NCBI GenBank assembly: GCA_902729315.2
Contig: LR746265.1
Coordinates: 6,311,892 to 6,375,891 of the forward strand
Source of the DNA: Spirodela intermedia
Lineage: Eukaryota; Streptophyta; Magnoliopsida; Alismatales; Araceae
Direction: 5' to 3'
DNA: 64,000 nt
The notes under the pieces are model-generated. The model worked only from the letters and a program-made list of their open reading frames with translations, did no database searches and was not told the origin of the DNA. The translations under genes and the position numbers were made by a program. Position 1 is the stretch's first letter. Each line of letters starts with the position of its first letter. Shown here in pieces: positions 35,501 through 47,420 of this stretch.

Positions 35501-38500
35501 TTTTTATTAGATATTCAATATTTTTTTTTAAATGAATTTACAACTACATTTCACATCACCTATTTGAATAGACATATGGTGATGAGTCACTACCTTCGTC
35601 AGCTTCATCTACTTGAAAAGATAGTTAAACAGTGTACAAGGGGGTTGATCGACTTTGCAATGCTATTAATCAATTCATTTGCTCCTTTAATTCATCTACA
35701 TTATTAAGTTTCTCCTTAATCTCATTTACTTCAGCCTATTACGCTCTTCGTCCTCCGACCTCTTAATCTCATAAATTCCAAATTTTTTCATAGATGCGTC
35801 ATTTCTATCATAAAGTGCAAATGACTCATAATTTAATGAATTCGCATCTAACTCCTCCAGCAAAGATACACTGCAAGGAACTCGCAAAAACGTTGTTGTG
35901 ATAATCACTTAATGCGTAGGATATAACTTGATGCAATAGAATTGATCTCCTACAGAAATTTTTGAGAATAAGGGAGCCTAACGCAAGATGTAAACCAAGA
36001 ATTATACAGTGAACAAGAAAATTGCAATAAAGTGTAGCAAAACGAAGATAAGAAAAAAATCATAGTTTTTGAGGTGAAAACAAAAGTCAAAGAAAGGATG
36101 AATAGTGACGTCAAATGAACAAGAGCACAAGCAGTAAATTAATGCTAAAGGAAAACTTCAGGAATTCCCAATTTGGAGTTTTATACCCATGATCATTTTA
36201 GTCCTTGTACAAATTTTCTGCTTCACAGAAATATATGAATAGAATCAGGTCCAGAAAAAAACCAGACCCGTTATTAGAGCATTCTTTTAGACGTGGATAA
36301 CTACAACTAATTTAAAATAGTTAATACTGTTAGGTAAGGTGTCGGATATATGCTAGAGGATAACTTTCAATATTCTCAAAAGTACTTTATAATGATAACA
36401 TAATATATGAATTGTGTATTATATGCAGTTTCATCCTTATATTAAAATTCAATGACTAGATATCAAATAAAACGATAAATCACGTTTTTTGTTGACCCAA
36501 TAAATTTTGCTGGGTAAAGTTACACGTTCATATATGATGCGAATTATGGTATCAAATAGATCATGGATGGTAAGATTCTTTTATCTGATGTTGTATCAAA
36601 TGGATTGTCTATCCCTCAAAAGCCATAAATATTTACATCTCGAAATAAAATATCATTGTACTGCATAGATGTGACTAGTTTTTCTTCAATGATGACAGAA
36701 CTTCTATACACGATATTAAAGAAACGAAATGATTTTTTTATTACCTTTGATAGACATACTCTATGTCATCAGCACTCAGTTCAATCAAGAGATTTGTATT
36801 CAGAACTTCAGAAATTCCAATAGAAAATGAATGTGTTCCTGCATTCTGGGCAAGACTCATAGATGATGCTCAGATACAGTAACATCATTTTTAAATTTTA
36901 TAAAACCATAAAAAAAATGTAGGAGCATAACTGGATGCTGGTTAACTCTTTCAAACCTCCCTTCAATAACATATTGGGGTGTCTGATTCCTGTTGATTCT
37001 GTTTTGATCAGCCTAGAATGTATAGATATTAACACAGTTAAATCCTGAAATTATTGAAATGGGAAAAACAAAAATTCAATAAATATATTTAATGGTATGT
37101 ATAACAGTTCATCAACTACAACGTGATGAATCATTCAACTAGGTTCTTTTAAAAATTGAAAATTAATTGAGGTGGGTATCACGCATTTTCAATACCCTAA
37201 ATACATGAATGAAAATATAATGTCATGAAATATCATAGAGAAAATTTGATTTTAATTGATAAGGTTGTGTTTTTATCTCCAGGCCTACGTCCCACCCCAA
37301 TAGGCATGATTTCCAAAAGGAACCAGTGTCTCTTCATTTCGGTATTCCTCCAAGCCTAAGAATCAGAAAAATCTATTCCAAAAGATTCTGCTTTTTAACA
37401 GAACGTCATTAATGTTTAAAACTGATAGATAATCGCACAATACCCGAAGCTTATGTGGAGACTCTTCATAACTAAAATGTACAATATCCAATCTTATCCT
37501 CAGGTTTACTGAATGAACTAGCTAATGTTTTCTTCATGTCTGAAGATATATATTCTGTCCTTATCCGGCATATATCAACCCAAATTGAGAAAGGCATTGA
37601 CTAAGACACTAGTTAATCCACGTGCTCCACACCAATAGATGCAATAAAATTGAACCAGATCCGGGGGGCTCTGATTGGCCAGGCTTAAGGAGGAAAAAAG
37701 ATAAACAGACCAACAACAAGAAATTGACGATGAGCCTGATGTTTATCATGTTGAGAAGCGGGCCCACTCGGATGATCCTTGTTTCTTCAATTTATGTCAA
37801 GAATGAACCCAGTTGGAAACCATAATGCTATAATTCAGGACCACGTTAGGCATGGGACAAGTAGTCCTGCAGATCCATACAGCCAACTTTTTCCACTCTG
37901 TCACCCGGTATCATGCTCAATCGATTTCTCTACATAGTACAAGTCAAATTCTTCCGGCTCACACAAAATACATTCCAAACACGAATAAATTTATCATGAT
38001 GACTTTAAAGATTTCTCCTTTAGTTATATTATATAAACTTTATATTTTATCCTTTTCTGTCACTTCAAACGTATCTTAATACAAAAAACTATCCCAATTT
38101 TAAATTTTAGTATCTTTACAATTACTATATTAGAAGATTCGTCATTAAATTTTTTCACATTGACCCCAAATTTTAACTTACTCTGGCTACTCGTGATTTG
38201 ATTATTACTAACTACACCTAATTCCACAGAAGAATATTAACCGAGGAGTATAATGTAGCAGATTCATCCTGCTATAAAGAGAAGGATCAAAGTCTATATT
38301 TTTTTTAAAAATCATACTTCGTTTATAAATTAGCTTTGTGCTTTAGGAATAAATGATACCTTGACAACAGATAGAAAATATGCGGGAGAAGCATGCACGA
38401 ATCAAACCAAAAGAAAATAAGATCAACAGATAGTACTAAAGGTTTGAATAAATTAATTGTTTCATGATTCATTTTGTACAAGAAAAGCTAGAAAATTAGC

Positions 38501-41500
38501 GCATATAGTTTAGGAAATACTAACTTCCCAAAAGTCCGATAACTGGTTGTGCAAGCAACTCCATAATGGAGATGTACAAAAGTCTGGCTGCTCCCGATAT
38601 GCTTCATAACTAACACCAATTTTATTGCACTCGAGACCATCAAGGGTAAATCTTACTCTTTCCAGCAGCATCCATTTCGAAAGATTATTTGCAGCGCCTA
38701 GTGATGGATCTGAGTTACCCTTCAATAAATAAACCACTATTCAGTATGAAAGGAGCCAGGAAAACCACGAGGAAAACCACCATGTGCTATGTTGAGCTTA
38801 TGAAGTAGGCATAAAAATTCAACAAACAGAAAATTGCTAAATTTATTCTATCCTATAATTTCGTAAAAGTTGCATTTTATAACAGATGATGGTGTCGTCG
38901 AATGAGGATGAAAGGATTGAATGATGATAAAATCATACAACTGTCTCAAGCCGAATCAAGATTCTTCCCTTTCTGAATTCATCTAATTTCTACTTTTGGA
39001 TTGCAAGAAAAACTCATTATCAGAGATAAAGTAGCGGTATGTGTCACAGAACTAGTTGCCAGAAGACAATCCTGAGATATTAAACTAATATCATGCCTTT
39101 AGGAGCAGCCTAATCTTATTATTTCACTGATTTAATTTTTTCTTCTCCTTATTCTTCAATTAGACACAAATTTCCTCCTGTGACTATTCCCACCCGCTGC
39201 CTTCACATAACAGGTGAGGATACGTGATATGGTACTATTATTGAAGGCATTTATATCTTACTACATTCTATAAAGTGAATCCGTCGGTTATATCTCAGGC
39301 ATCTAACCTGCCAAAAACATTTAGTCAATTGGTATTATCAAGTAAAGACCATAAGTGAAAGCCCTAAAAGGAGTAAGTCCCATACGGGAAAAAATACAGC
39401 CGAGCATGTTTTTCGTCGATTTATTTCGCTATGAATGATATCATACCATTCTTGGAGTTACAAGATAGAAGTCTTCAAATGATGGAATATTAGTATATCC
39501 AACAAAATCACCAACAAGGTTAACCCTCAAGAAGTTGTCTTTCGATAGCACTGTTCTATTTTCAGGACCAACAACCACCTCCTGCACGGAATCACACAGG
39601 GGAAAGACAGAATGAGATGACAGATACCATGAAACACAGAAATGTAACTATACCCATCAACCACAGTGCAATGAAAGGCAGTTATATCCTTGTCCTATTT
39701 TCTATGCAAAACCAAGTCGAGACTGGTTCCAAACAAAGGAGGAACTTGGTTCAATAAATGGTAACCAAACTCCCAAGCTTCCCCAGTTGACCGGCACTAC
39801 AAGATGTATGCAAAGGATAATAAAAGAATTGCAGAAATGCAACATATAGAGGTTAGCGAGCTTTCAGTAATCGAGAAATAAATGGTAAAAAACGTTAAGC
39901 CTTTTTTCTTCTTAAGTGATTAATCTCTGATGTTCAAGTCTGGCACACAAACTCTAGATTTACACAAATCTATTAAGGGAGAACATCTGAATTCCAATTC
40001 ATCTTATTACAGCTCTCTTTATCTACAGCAGTCTTTTACGTTTCAATCCTTCTAGAGCCTTGAATTTCAACAAGTAATCAGATGTAACTAGAGCCACATC
40101 TGCCAAGGTAATTAATGCAAGCCATACGAGGATAAACAGCCGGGAAAAATATCTTCAAACCATACAAGGATGAGAGTTGTATACAATTACACTACATACA
40201 AAAAAAAAGGAAACTACAAGGTTAGGAAACTGACAAACTAGGAAACTGCCCAACTAGGAAACTGACCGACAGAAACTAAGTCCTAATACACGTTTATACC
40301 CACATAATCCTATGTTCACAAGGTTGTGTTAATACAACATTACCATCTTTAATACTTTCACCTTCAATGTGAACTCTATATGACCTAATTCAGCATCAAA
40401 TCCTGCATAGTACAGCTGGCTTTATGTGCGTCGAATATATATTTTTTTAAAGCCTAAGCAAAGACTGTCAGACAGAAAATCCGCGAAACAAAGCATCCAC
40501 AAACCCTCCGGATTCTCTTAATTGATAAATTTATCAATATACCTCGATAATTGAGCTCAGATTATAGAAATTTCATACACAGTAAATCTCATGTTCATTG
40601 ATGTAGAAGTCTACGTTATCTGTTCTTCCTTCTTAAAACTCAGAGATATTATTATCCTATCCTGATTCCCTTAATTAGACCATCCTTGCATTAAAATAAC
40701 TCAAAACCTCCACAGCAATGTAGCTGTGGCTTTTCTTGGGGGTATCCATCCAAGGTCATCCTGCCTGGGTAGTGATTGACCCTGGTTTCAGCCTTCGTGG
40801 ACTAAACTTTTTCTTAGGACCAAAACCAGAGAAAAGAACCAGCGGAAAATCCCCTAGGAAAACAGCTCCAGATCAATCATCGAGCACCTTCAAAACTCTA
40901 ACTTTCTTGGAATCATTGGATGTTCACACAGAATTCTTCTTCTTTTGATGTTGGGTTGAATCCCAATTTCAAACGTCAACGAACCCAATTTCGGGCATAA
41001 AGTATCTCAATTCCTAGGCCCCTTTGCTGGTTGGCATCTTCAATCACAACCGATGAATTATAAAAAAAAAATCCATCTATGATCATAACCACGAAGCTGC
41101 AGGGATTGGGCGAAGATGCTCAGTAACAATTCCGTTTTGGAGGCAACCGTCAGTGTTTCATATCTCATTTGTACCCCGTAAAATCCAAAGCCATGTATTG
41201 ATGATCACTTTCAAAACGAAAACCTCTATCTTGACGGTGATGAAAAGGTGGCAACTGTTGATGAGCAAAATGGAATATGATTAAGTTATTACGGTTCATT
41301 GAGGTGCAGTATGTGTTAAAAATTGCAGCCAAGAACATGTTGCTGCGAAGTCTTGCAAATTAGGTATTCCATTTCAGGTTAAAATTAAACTCACTGATGT
41401 CGTTGAGCCCTTTTTCACTTCAATTTGAACACTGAATCCGAGTGATCTCTTTCCAATACCAAATACGTGGAACCTTCAAAAGAGAAGTATCACAGCATAT

Positions 41501-44500
41501 TACAACTTGACGGGGAAAAAATTGGTAGCAAATCTACTATAATTAGTCATAATAATGAAAAGAACGAGGTTATCTCTGAAACATTCTATCTCAGACTATA
41601 GTGTTTTTTGAAGAATCAATGTTTTTAAGAGCCATGTAAGCAATGAATCTAAAGATTTAAAGCCCCCTATGGTAGACGAGATGATCAGTTGTTAAACATC
41701 ATCATAAAAACCCCCCACATTTCACTAAGAAACAGAATGAAGGCATTTTACTGGATTCGATACAATAATGGAAATTAATCCAGTAATCTCCGGATAATAG
41801 AAGAATTTTTTTTGAAGTAGAAACTAGGGATGAAAAGAAGAGCCCCTGATTGGGATCCAAAGATAGCCCGGTTTGATCCTAATCAGGTCAGCATTTGATC
41901 GTCCAAATCAGGCGTTTGATTAGGGAGGATAAGTGAGCCGATTACCTTTTTGTGGTCTGCAGGCCTTTATTATGCACGAAATATTAAGTTTACAGTAAAT
42001 TGGTGATCCCTCACACCGTTCTGTCACCTTTACCAAGCAGCGGCATCTTAAATGTGTGTGTGTGTGTGTATTCCTGTGATTAAAAGCCTGCTGCCACCTC
42101 TTTAAGATTTCATAAATGTCTGTCCCTTAGACAAGAACAGACAAGATTTTATGGGTAAAAATTGGATTTTCTTTCTCTAGTTCGAAGAATTTTGTTGCCA
42201 CGGAAAATATGAACGCCAAGAGAGTCAGTGACCTTACCATTCCCCAGGGAATCGAACACAATGTGCTGTGTTTGCCTTGCCTTTCATCAATTTATCAACT
42301 ATTCAGAATCATTCAAGCCAAATCAGCGAGACTGCATGGTTCACACAATAACAGAAGAAAGAAAAGACAAGCAATTTAAGTCATTTTGAAGCTTACACAT
42401 GTTTCCACAAGACGATGGAACACGACGTCTGGATCCACAAGGACAGCAGATAGGCTACATAGACAGAGAACAACAAACGTTGGACTGAAAAAAAAGAGAG
42501 TATTATCTGGGGAAAAAGCCTGAAAAGTTGAAAGGTCAGAAATTAATCAATTCTACGAGCAACTCTAAGTGAATATATAGTAAACCAAAGAAACCAATTC
42601 AAGAGAAAATGTCGGAGCCTTACATTTCTGTCCGACTGACATATAGTTAAGAAACCATTTCATTTACCCTCAAATCACTCACCACGAAGCAGGAAAGAGT
42701 GTTAAGCGATGGGTCAATTGGGTTATATGATCGGTGAAAGAGTGGAAAGAGTCTTTCCACTCTTTCACTGATGGAAAGAGTGGAAAGAGTCATTTTCCAA
42801 ATCACATGAAAAAAAATTTATAACAAACAAGACTGTAAATTGGGTTGGGAAAGCATAAGGGAGCTGAAGTTCGTTCCAATAACACTAAATAAATTTACCC
42901 AGTATGGTATCATATATAAGATAATAATCAAGAAATTAACTGATAGGAATCAAGGCTAGATCACCTCAGTATGCTCAATAACGTGGCCATCTTGATCCTG
43001 CAGCCTACAGATTAACGTGCAATCAAATTCTCTGAAGGATATTAATTATCAACCAAAAAACAGGGCAGTTCTATAATGTGCAGAAGGAATTTAAACTGAA
43101 AAATAATAAAATGACGAACCGAGTTCTTCAAGCAAAGAAGATGTGGCCATGGGGAAAACCATGATCATTACGTGACAAAGCCATAATCATCTTTGACACG
43201 GAGAAAAACAAAATATAGACCGAAAATAAATGAGTATTCATAATGACGCGAGATGAAAGTTACATGCTGCAACCTGTTCACCAATGGCAAAAACCAAAGA
43301 ACTCGCCGATTGGAGAAAATGGAGAGAGAGGGTCCTGATTCCCAATTTATGGTGCAGAAAATTGCATTATTATGGTAAGTAGGCTATTTTTTTAAGGCTG
43401 TTGAGCGTTTTTTTCTGTGGAATCAGGACTTTATAGTAAAAATCAAATCCTCCAGTTTTGGGTACCCAGGTAGAATTCAACTTTAGTCCGAGGAGATCCT
43501 AGACTTACTTGGTTTAGAGGAGTAATATGGTTTGTCAACATACTCAACATTGCAACATGATGGGAGTAACTAAAAACTATACGATGGAGAAATTATTCTG
43601 GCGGGAGAAAACTTTTGGTCACATTCTGACTTTTAAAAAAGCTGTTTGCATCCCCAGAATGATGACAAAATGTGAATAATAAAAGCGAATGCCACAATAA
43701 CAACCCAACGAATGTAGATGTGTATCTGCCCTCGGTTCCATATATAAACAGAAACAAAATACTTGCCTTTCACATATTTTAACAACCTTAGCGCCTGAAT
43801 CAGGTTCACATTTTCTCGTCTTCACAAAAAATTCTTCAGGCTTGTAAGGAACATCCTGAGTCAATGCCATTTAAATAAAGTCATGTTGTAAAATATACAT
43901 AAATTAATTTCAGTCATTTCAAGATCCAAAGGAACTGAGAAAAGAAAAAGCATCACGGGATTCCACTATTAGAAATTGGGGTTCGAAGAAAATAGAGTTG
44001 TAGTTCCATTGGTGATCATTAAATGTCATTGTAATCAAACATCTGTCACAACACCACAAGATATACATAGAACATTTAAATCTATGTAAAACTGCGTAAT
44101 TTTTTATCATTTATAAACGAATATACTGCATCAGGATAAAGGACAACATGTATCAAAGGAATTCAAATAAGTAGATCATAGATTTATTGGCAGATTGTAG
44201 TCTTATTCTAGAAGATACCCCATGAAAAGAGTTAGTCATCCTGAAACAAAAAAGTCTACTATGACACAGCTATCTGAGATAACTACCACAAGATAAAACG
44301 GAAAATCAATCCCATAGATAATCTAGAGGGCAACTCTTCTTCAAAAGTGGCGTTCATGTATTCAATCCCAAGCAGGGTGACCACTATTCAAGAGTTCCAT
44401 TGGTAGGGAGTCAAATTGATTTTTGTGTCCCTTTTTTGGGAATTAGCATTAGAAACAAAGCAATTAGATGAACTCTGCTCCTTTTTCCCGGGAATTTGGA

Positions 44501-45150
44501 AGCCAAATACATGAAAGTAGGAAAAAACGTATTCTCCAATAAATCCTCTTCCTTGTCTGCTGCGGTGCATTACAGCATTGGAGGGCATCCTCTTCGTCGG
44601 CAAACAAAAATTAAGGAGAAACAAATCTATAATTTTCACTGTACCAGTATGGAAAATCGATGCGAATTCTCCATACCCGGATGTAGGTGATTTCGTAGAG
44701 CGCATAGGCGGCAGATTTGTTGATGGTGATGACTGGCGGTGACCTAATTGTTTGCATCTTGTTAGTAGAGTTCTCCTCTACTTCCACAAGCTCTGCTATG
44801 ATGGAAGCTTCTCCACCACTCTGCAAGTAACCGGGGAAGAGATTGTTACCCAGGTTTTTCTTTGCACTAGGTTTCAGGACCTCCTTTCCTCAATGCTGGG
44901 AATAAAATCTCACCGTTCCGCTGGGGACTGCAAGGTCGACGACTACCTTCTTGCTGCAGTCCAAATGATCAGAGTCGGAAGCCTTGACGCAGGTCTCGAG
45001 CCGCGACTTGGAGAGTATCTCCACGCCTTCCGTACTGCTGCCGTCTCCGGCGAGAAGCAGCAAGCAGAAAAGATTAAGGGCCGGCGGAGGGGGACACTTC
45101 CTTGTTGCTGTCCAACGCAGGAACGCCAACGATTGAAAGAACGTGTTCAT
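29555..45150 (-). CDS. HAP2: HAP2/GCS1 gamete membrane fusogen
   Basis: The model has eighteen exons, 2244 nt and 747 residues: 45150-44914, 44820-44677, 43855-43767, 43004-42965, 42454-42397, 42298-42238, 41473-41395, 39581-39447, 38719-38525, 37012-36932, 36845-36745, 35239-35122, 33876-33844, 32546-32453, 32355-32267, 31443-31325, 30208-30108 and 30024-29555. Frame is maintained throughout. A signal peptide (about 20-40) precedes [10 protein letters not shown]. Conserved blocks are [24 protein letters not shown], the cysteine-rich CCPCGS and [19 protein letters not shown] (HAP2-GCS1 core), [18 protein letters not shown] and [18 protein letters not shown]. One transmembrane helix lies at about 571-598, then a basic, histidine-rich cytosolic tail of about 150 residues. 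HAP2 sits on sperm-cell membranes and drives fusion with egg and central cell. Intron 3 needs a GC donor. The start ATG is the only one ahead of the signal peptide. Confidence 0.93.
32547..33843 (-). other. HAP2 intron 13 with unexplained open segments
   Basis: The exons on either side (ending ...GVSHTE and starting EQFFIMKP) join exactly as in known HAP2 proteins. Yet the intron holds three minus-strand segments without stops: one with an acceptor-like and donor-like border (33460-33430 region, CEWDCLK), one of 77 codons (33362-33129, starting [14 protein letters not shown]), and one after a tag acceptor near 32826 ([20 protein letters not shown]). I recognise none of them. They could be alternative exons, inserted organellar or transposon DNA, or chance. 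Confidence 0.4.
42053..42069. repeat. (TG)n microsatellite in a HAP2 intron
   Basis: About eight TG units, inside HAP2 intron 6. Confidence 0.85.
42734..42768. repeat. Perfect 16-bp inverted repeat with 3-base loop
   Basis: GTGAAAGAGTGGAAAG (42734-42749), the spacer AGT, then its exact reverse complement (42753-42768). It is followed by a further GGAAAGAGTGGAAAGAGT direct copy. It lies in HAP2 intron 4. Confidence 0.92.
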
Positions 45151-45693
45151 TTCTCCAGAAGAGAGAGCAATCAGAACGGCAGAGGAGGAAGAGACGAAGA
45201 AGAAGAAGAAGAAGAGTGGAGACAGGGGAGAGAGTTTCCAGATGGAGGAGATTGAACATCCTGCGAGACGGCGGTTGTGATTCGTAACCGTCTGTTGGAA
45301 GCACCGGTTGTGACCTCGGTATGTATATTTCGAAAGATCAAATCTTTATTGTCGGGGGAGCGGAGGAACGTCGGGGCCTCCCCCCCAATCACCCTGCACT
45401 CCTCCAACAGCGGCAGCGAAACGGAGGCCTACCTGCATCCACAGGATTTCCAGCCGGGTCGCTGCCGGAAACCTTCGCAACGTCCTGGGAGACTACATGG
45501 GCGCTGTCGGAGCGGTGGAAGTGGACTCCGAGGCCGTCGGCTACGTTGAAGCCTCGTTGTGGGAGGTATAGACGGGGTTGCAAGCGCGTGGCAACCTCCA
45601 CCATCGGCTCTCTCCCCCTTAGCGGACAGAAGAAGAGCAAAAGAAGAATCTCCTTCCTCTTCCTCTCACGTCGTCATCGACGCCTGAGAGATC

Positions 45694-46065
45694 ATGGAGA
45701 ACTCGACGGCGCCTTCCCGGATGCGCTCATTGACCTCCTCCCTACACCGTCGAGGAAGGGGCCAATTAGGGGAATTCTACGAAGCCCACAGTGAGAGGAA
45801 GCACTCCTCCGAGAAGTTAGTCCGTGGCTTCCGCCGGCGGGGATCCCTCTCCTCCTCCTCCATGCTCTCTGCCACCTGCGAACTCAACGAGATCGTCTTC
45901 TACACCACGTCGCCGAAGGAACTGCTTGAGAGGCTCAAGGTACAAGCGGACACGAGGGAGGTGTCCATGGACGTGGCCCCTCGGAGAGAGCTCCAGGCTG
46001 GGCGGCGGAAGAGCCCTCCCCCCGGGCAGAGAGGACCCATGCATTATATTTGCCATAGCCTTTAA
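45694..46065 (+). CDS. Unrecognised ORF of 123 codons, possibly a gene remnant
   Basis: An ATG-initiated frame beginning MENSTAPSRMRSLTSSLHRR, with a non-repetitive middle (CELNEIVFYTTSPKELLERL) and a basic, proline-rich end. It overlaps another plus-strand frame (45321-45794). A third frame at about 45465-45570 reads LRNVLGDYMGAVGAVEVDSE. The pattern could be a frameshifted remnant of one gene or simply GC-rich non-coding DNA. I assign no function. Confidence 0.2.
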   Translation: MENSTAPSRMRSLTSSLHRRGRGQLGEFYEAHSERKHSSEKLVRGFRRRGSLSSSSMLSATCELNEIVFYTTSPKELLERLKVQADTREVSMDVAPRRELQAGRRKSPPPGQRGPMHYICHSL

Positions 46066-47163
46066 CTCTCTCGTACGCCACATGCATGCGAATATCTTGC
46101 ACCATACCCCCAGAAAAAAGAGTCTATTATAAACTTACACGTTGACCTTATTTATACATAATAATTAGGAAAAATGACTTAATTTACAGAGAGCGGACCC
46201 GACCTGAGGAGATGAATATGCTGTTTATTTTTATTTTTTAAGAAAAATAATTTTCAGGTGGACTATTTTCGCCAATTGGAATACGATTCAGACGGCGGTC
46301 AACGTCAGAATTAGAGCTGCACACCGGTTGGGTTAATCGGAAAGTTCTGATTTTTCCAAGATTAGCCTAGTTGTGGCGGCGGCGCTGGAGAGTGGCGCCC
46401 CGACCATCGGCGGCCGAAGACGCGCCGCCGTGTGCTGCCGCGGGCAGAAGGTTGTGAGATGTCCCTGCCTGCCGACGCATCGTTCAATGAACAGAAGGCC
46501 TACCTTCCTTCACGGATAGCCAACCTGTCCCCTGCGACCACAGCTAGTACCTACAGTGCTTGCTCTAATGGCGGCTTCTCCGCGCTGTGAAACCTGGCCG
46601 ATTTACAGCCGTGCCGTCGCCCCCAGACAACCGAGCTATTTCTACGTTTCCTGTAGATGACGAAGCTCTCTCTCTCTCTCTCTCTAGCTTTACGCTACGC
46701 CTGCTGTTCTTCCGTCGACCTTTCTTTAAGAATATCCGGAGATCGGGAACCGGAGTCAATTACCCAATAATGGTTCACATGGAATCGAGAGAGCTGACCG
46801 AGAAGACCAAGAGTCTGACCGCCAACCACCCTCACACGGCAATTTAAGGCCGGCTCGCCCACCCCTCCAGCGAAGACGCAGAAAGCTTCGGATTTGTTTC
46901 CAGTCGATGCTAATCACGTTGCAATAATCAGCACCGGCGATTTTTTGTTGTCTGCTGTAAACACAGAATTCCATCGATGATTTAGCGTTTAAATGGTCTG
47001 CGATTCATATCATCGATGATTAATTGCGATAGTTTTTCCATCGATTAGCTGATTACTCCCCACAGAATTCCCCTCCCCCCTCCTCTCCCCGCTCTCTCTC
47101 TATATATGGTGACATGTGAATCTCTGAGAGCGATTCTTGTTCCTCTGAAACAGTCGTCTGCGC

Positions 47164-47166
<3 letters not shown>

Positions 47167-47216
<50 letters not shown>
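47167..47216. repeat. (CT)n microsatellite upstream of the IQD gene
   Basis: About 25 CT units, some 205 bp before the IQD start codon. Confidence 0.92.
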
Positions 47217-47222
<6 letters not shown>

Positions 47223-47420
47223 TCTTCTGTAAAGCTCGGGCTTTGATATCAGGGTTTGGTTTTCCCGCCTGCATTTTCTGCAGTTCCTGGTTTGGCAGCC
47301 AGCCACCTGAAGGCGTAGGTACCGCGCAGCCTCGTGGCTTCGGCAGCGGGAGACAGCGGTGTGGCGGGAGGGTAGTGATGGTGGGGAAGATTCATGCGGG
47401 CTAGGGTTGGAGGGCAGGTG

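Larger units (their letters stand above)
45151..47420. other. Divergent region between HAP2 and IQD gene
   Basis: About 2.3 kb with the upstream regions of HAP2 (leftward) and the IQD gene (rightward). The part 45280-46065 is GC-rich and has overlapping plus-strand open frames. The part 46080-46350 is AT-rich. CT tracts lie at about 46666-46686 and 47167-47216. Confidence 0.6.

Noticed and set aside
40736-40948. 70-codon plus-strand ORF in a HAP2 intron
   Set aside because: Short, antisense to the gene, with no known motif.
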